Below are positions 6,029 through 6,079 of a DNA stretch of 6,079 nucleotides, in pieces. Source of the stretch: Bacteroidales bacterium (GTDB taxonomy: Bacteria > Bacteroidota > Bacteroidia > Bacteroidales > UBA4181); the NCBI GenBank assembly GCA_031264715.1, contig JAISDP010000149.1, positions 1 through 6,079 of the forward strand. The letters run 5' to 3'. The position numbers and the translations under genes are program-made. The notes beneath the pieces were generated by a model. The model searched no databases, was not told the origin of the DNA, and saw nothing but the letters and a program-made list of their open reading frames with translations. Numbering within the stretch: position 1 is the stretch's first letter; every line of letters starts with the position of its first letter.

Positions 6029-6053
6029 TAAGCCCTGAAAGGGCGTAATCAAA
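6029..6053. repeat. Palindromic intergenic repeat, copy 2
   Basis: TAAGCCCTGAAAGGGCGTAATCA contains the hairpin GCCCT-GAA-AGGGC (6032-6044), in the same orientation as copy 1 and with the same GTAATCA tail. An inverted copy of its right flank, GATTACGCCC, follows at 6066-6075. Confidence 0.8.
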
Positions 6054-6065
6054 TGAAATATATCC

Positions 6066-6079
6066 GATTACGCCCCGTT
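6066..6079. repeat. Inverted partial copy of the repeat, cut by window edge
   Basis: GATTACGCCC (6066-6075) is the exact reverse complement of GGGCGTAATC (6041-6050), 15 bp away. After it the sequence (CGTT) departs from the other copies. It may be the start of another unit in reverse orientation or the closing arm of a larger hairpin. Confidence 0.55.

Noticed and set aside
5952..6079. CRISPR array
   Set aside because: Only two direct copies and one inverted piece, palindromic and with a structured spacer, and no cas genes in the window.

Overview
The window looks like a chromosomal piece of a Bacteroidota bacterium, most likely of the order Bacteroidales. The evidence is two tRNA promoters of the Bacteroidetes type (TTTG, 18-19 bp, TAnnTTTG), tRNAs without encoded CCA, protein starts with little Shine-Dalgarno signal, two lipoprotein signal peptides, a BspA-type leucine-rich-repeat remnant, and a SufD of the Bacteroidetes kind. 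I cannot fix the genus from sequence alone.

Layout. Positions 1-93 hold the first 31 codons of a minus-strand lipoprotein gene that leaves the window on the left. After an AT-rich spacer comes an initiator tRNA-Met gene (396-467) with its own promoter and terminator. It is followed by the in-frame debris of a BspA/LRR_5 surface protein (about 584-778) and a 7-bp tandem repeat that also encodes the last residues of SufD. The minus-strand sufD gene (802-2103) stands alone: its usual partners sufB, sufC and sufS are not beside it within this window. A 315-bp gene-poor stretch with two similar hairpins separates it from a plus-strand pair: a family 2 glycosyltransferase (2419-3378) and, 10 bp later, a 726-residue lipoprotein with a GH-A-clan glycosidase-like domain and two C-terminal Big2 domains (3389-5569). 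The right end has tRNA-Gly(GCC) and tRNA-Leu(UAA) under one recognisable promoter, then a strong terminator, then a short cluster of palindromic intergenic repeats that runs to the edge.

How the genes relate. The glycosyltransferase and the glycosidase-like lipoprotein are probably co-transcribed and may build and trim, or build and respond to, the same surface glycan; this is inferred from adjacency only. SufD is a housekeeping Fe-S assembly scaffold subunit. The tRNA units are housekeeping. I did not find a defence system, CRISPR array or intact mobile element. The least explained material is the repeat cluster at 5952-6079, the paired hairpins at 2239-2300, and the combination of a GH-A-like domain, a cysteine-bounded insertion next to its putative acid/base and two Big2 modules.
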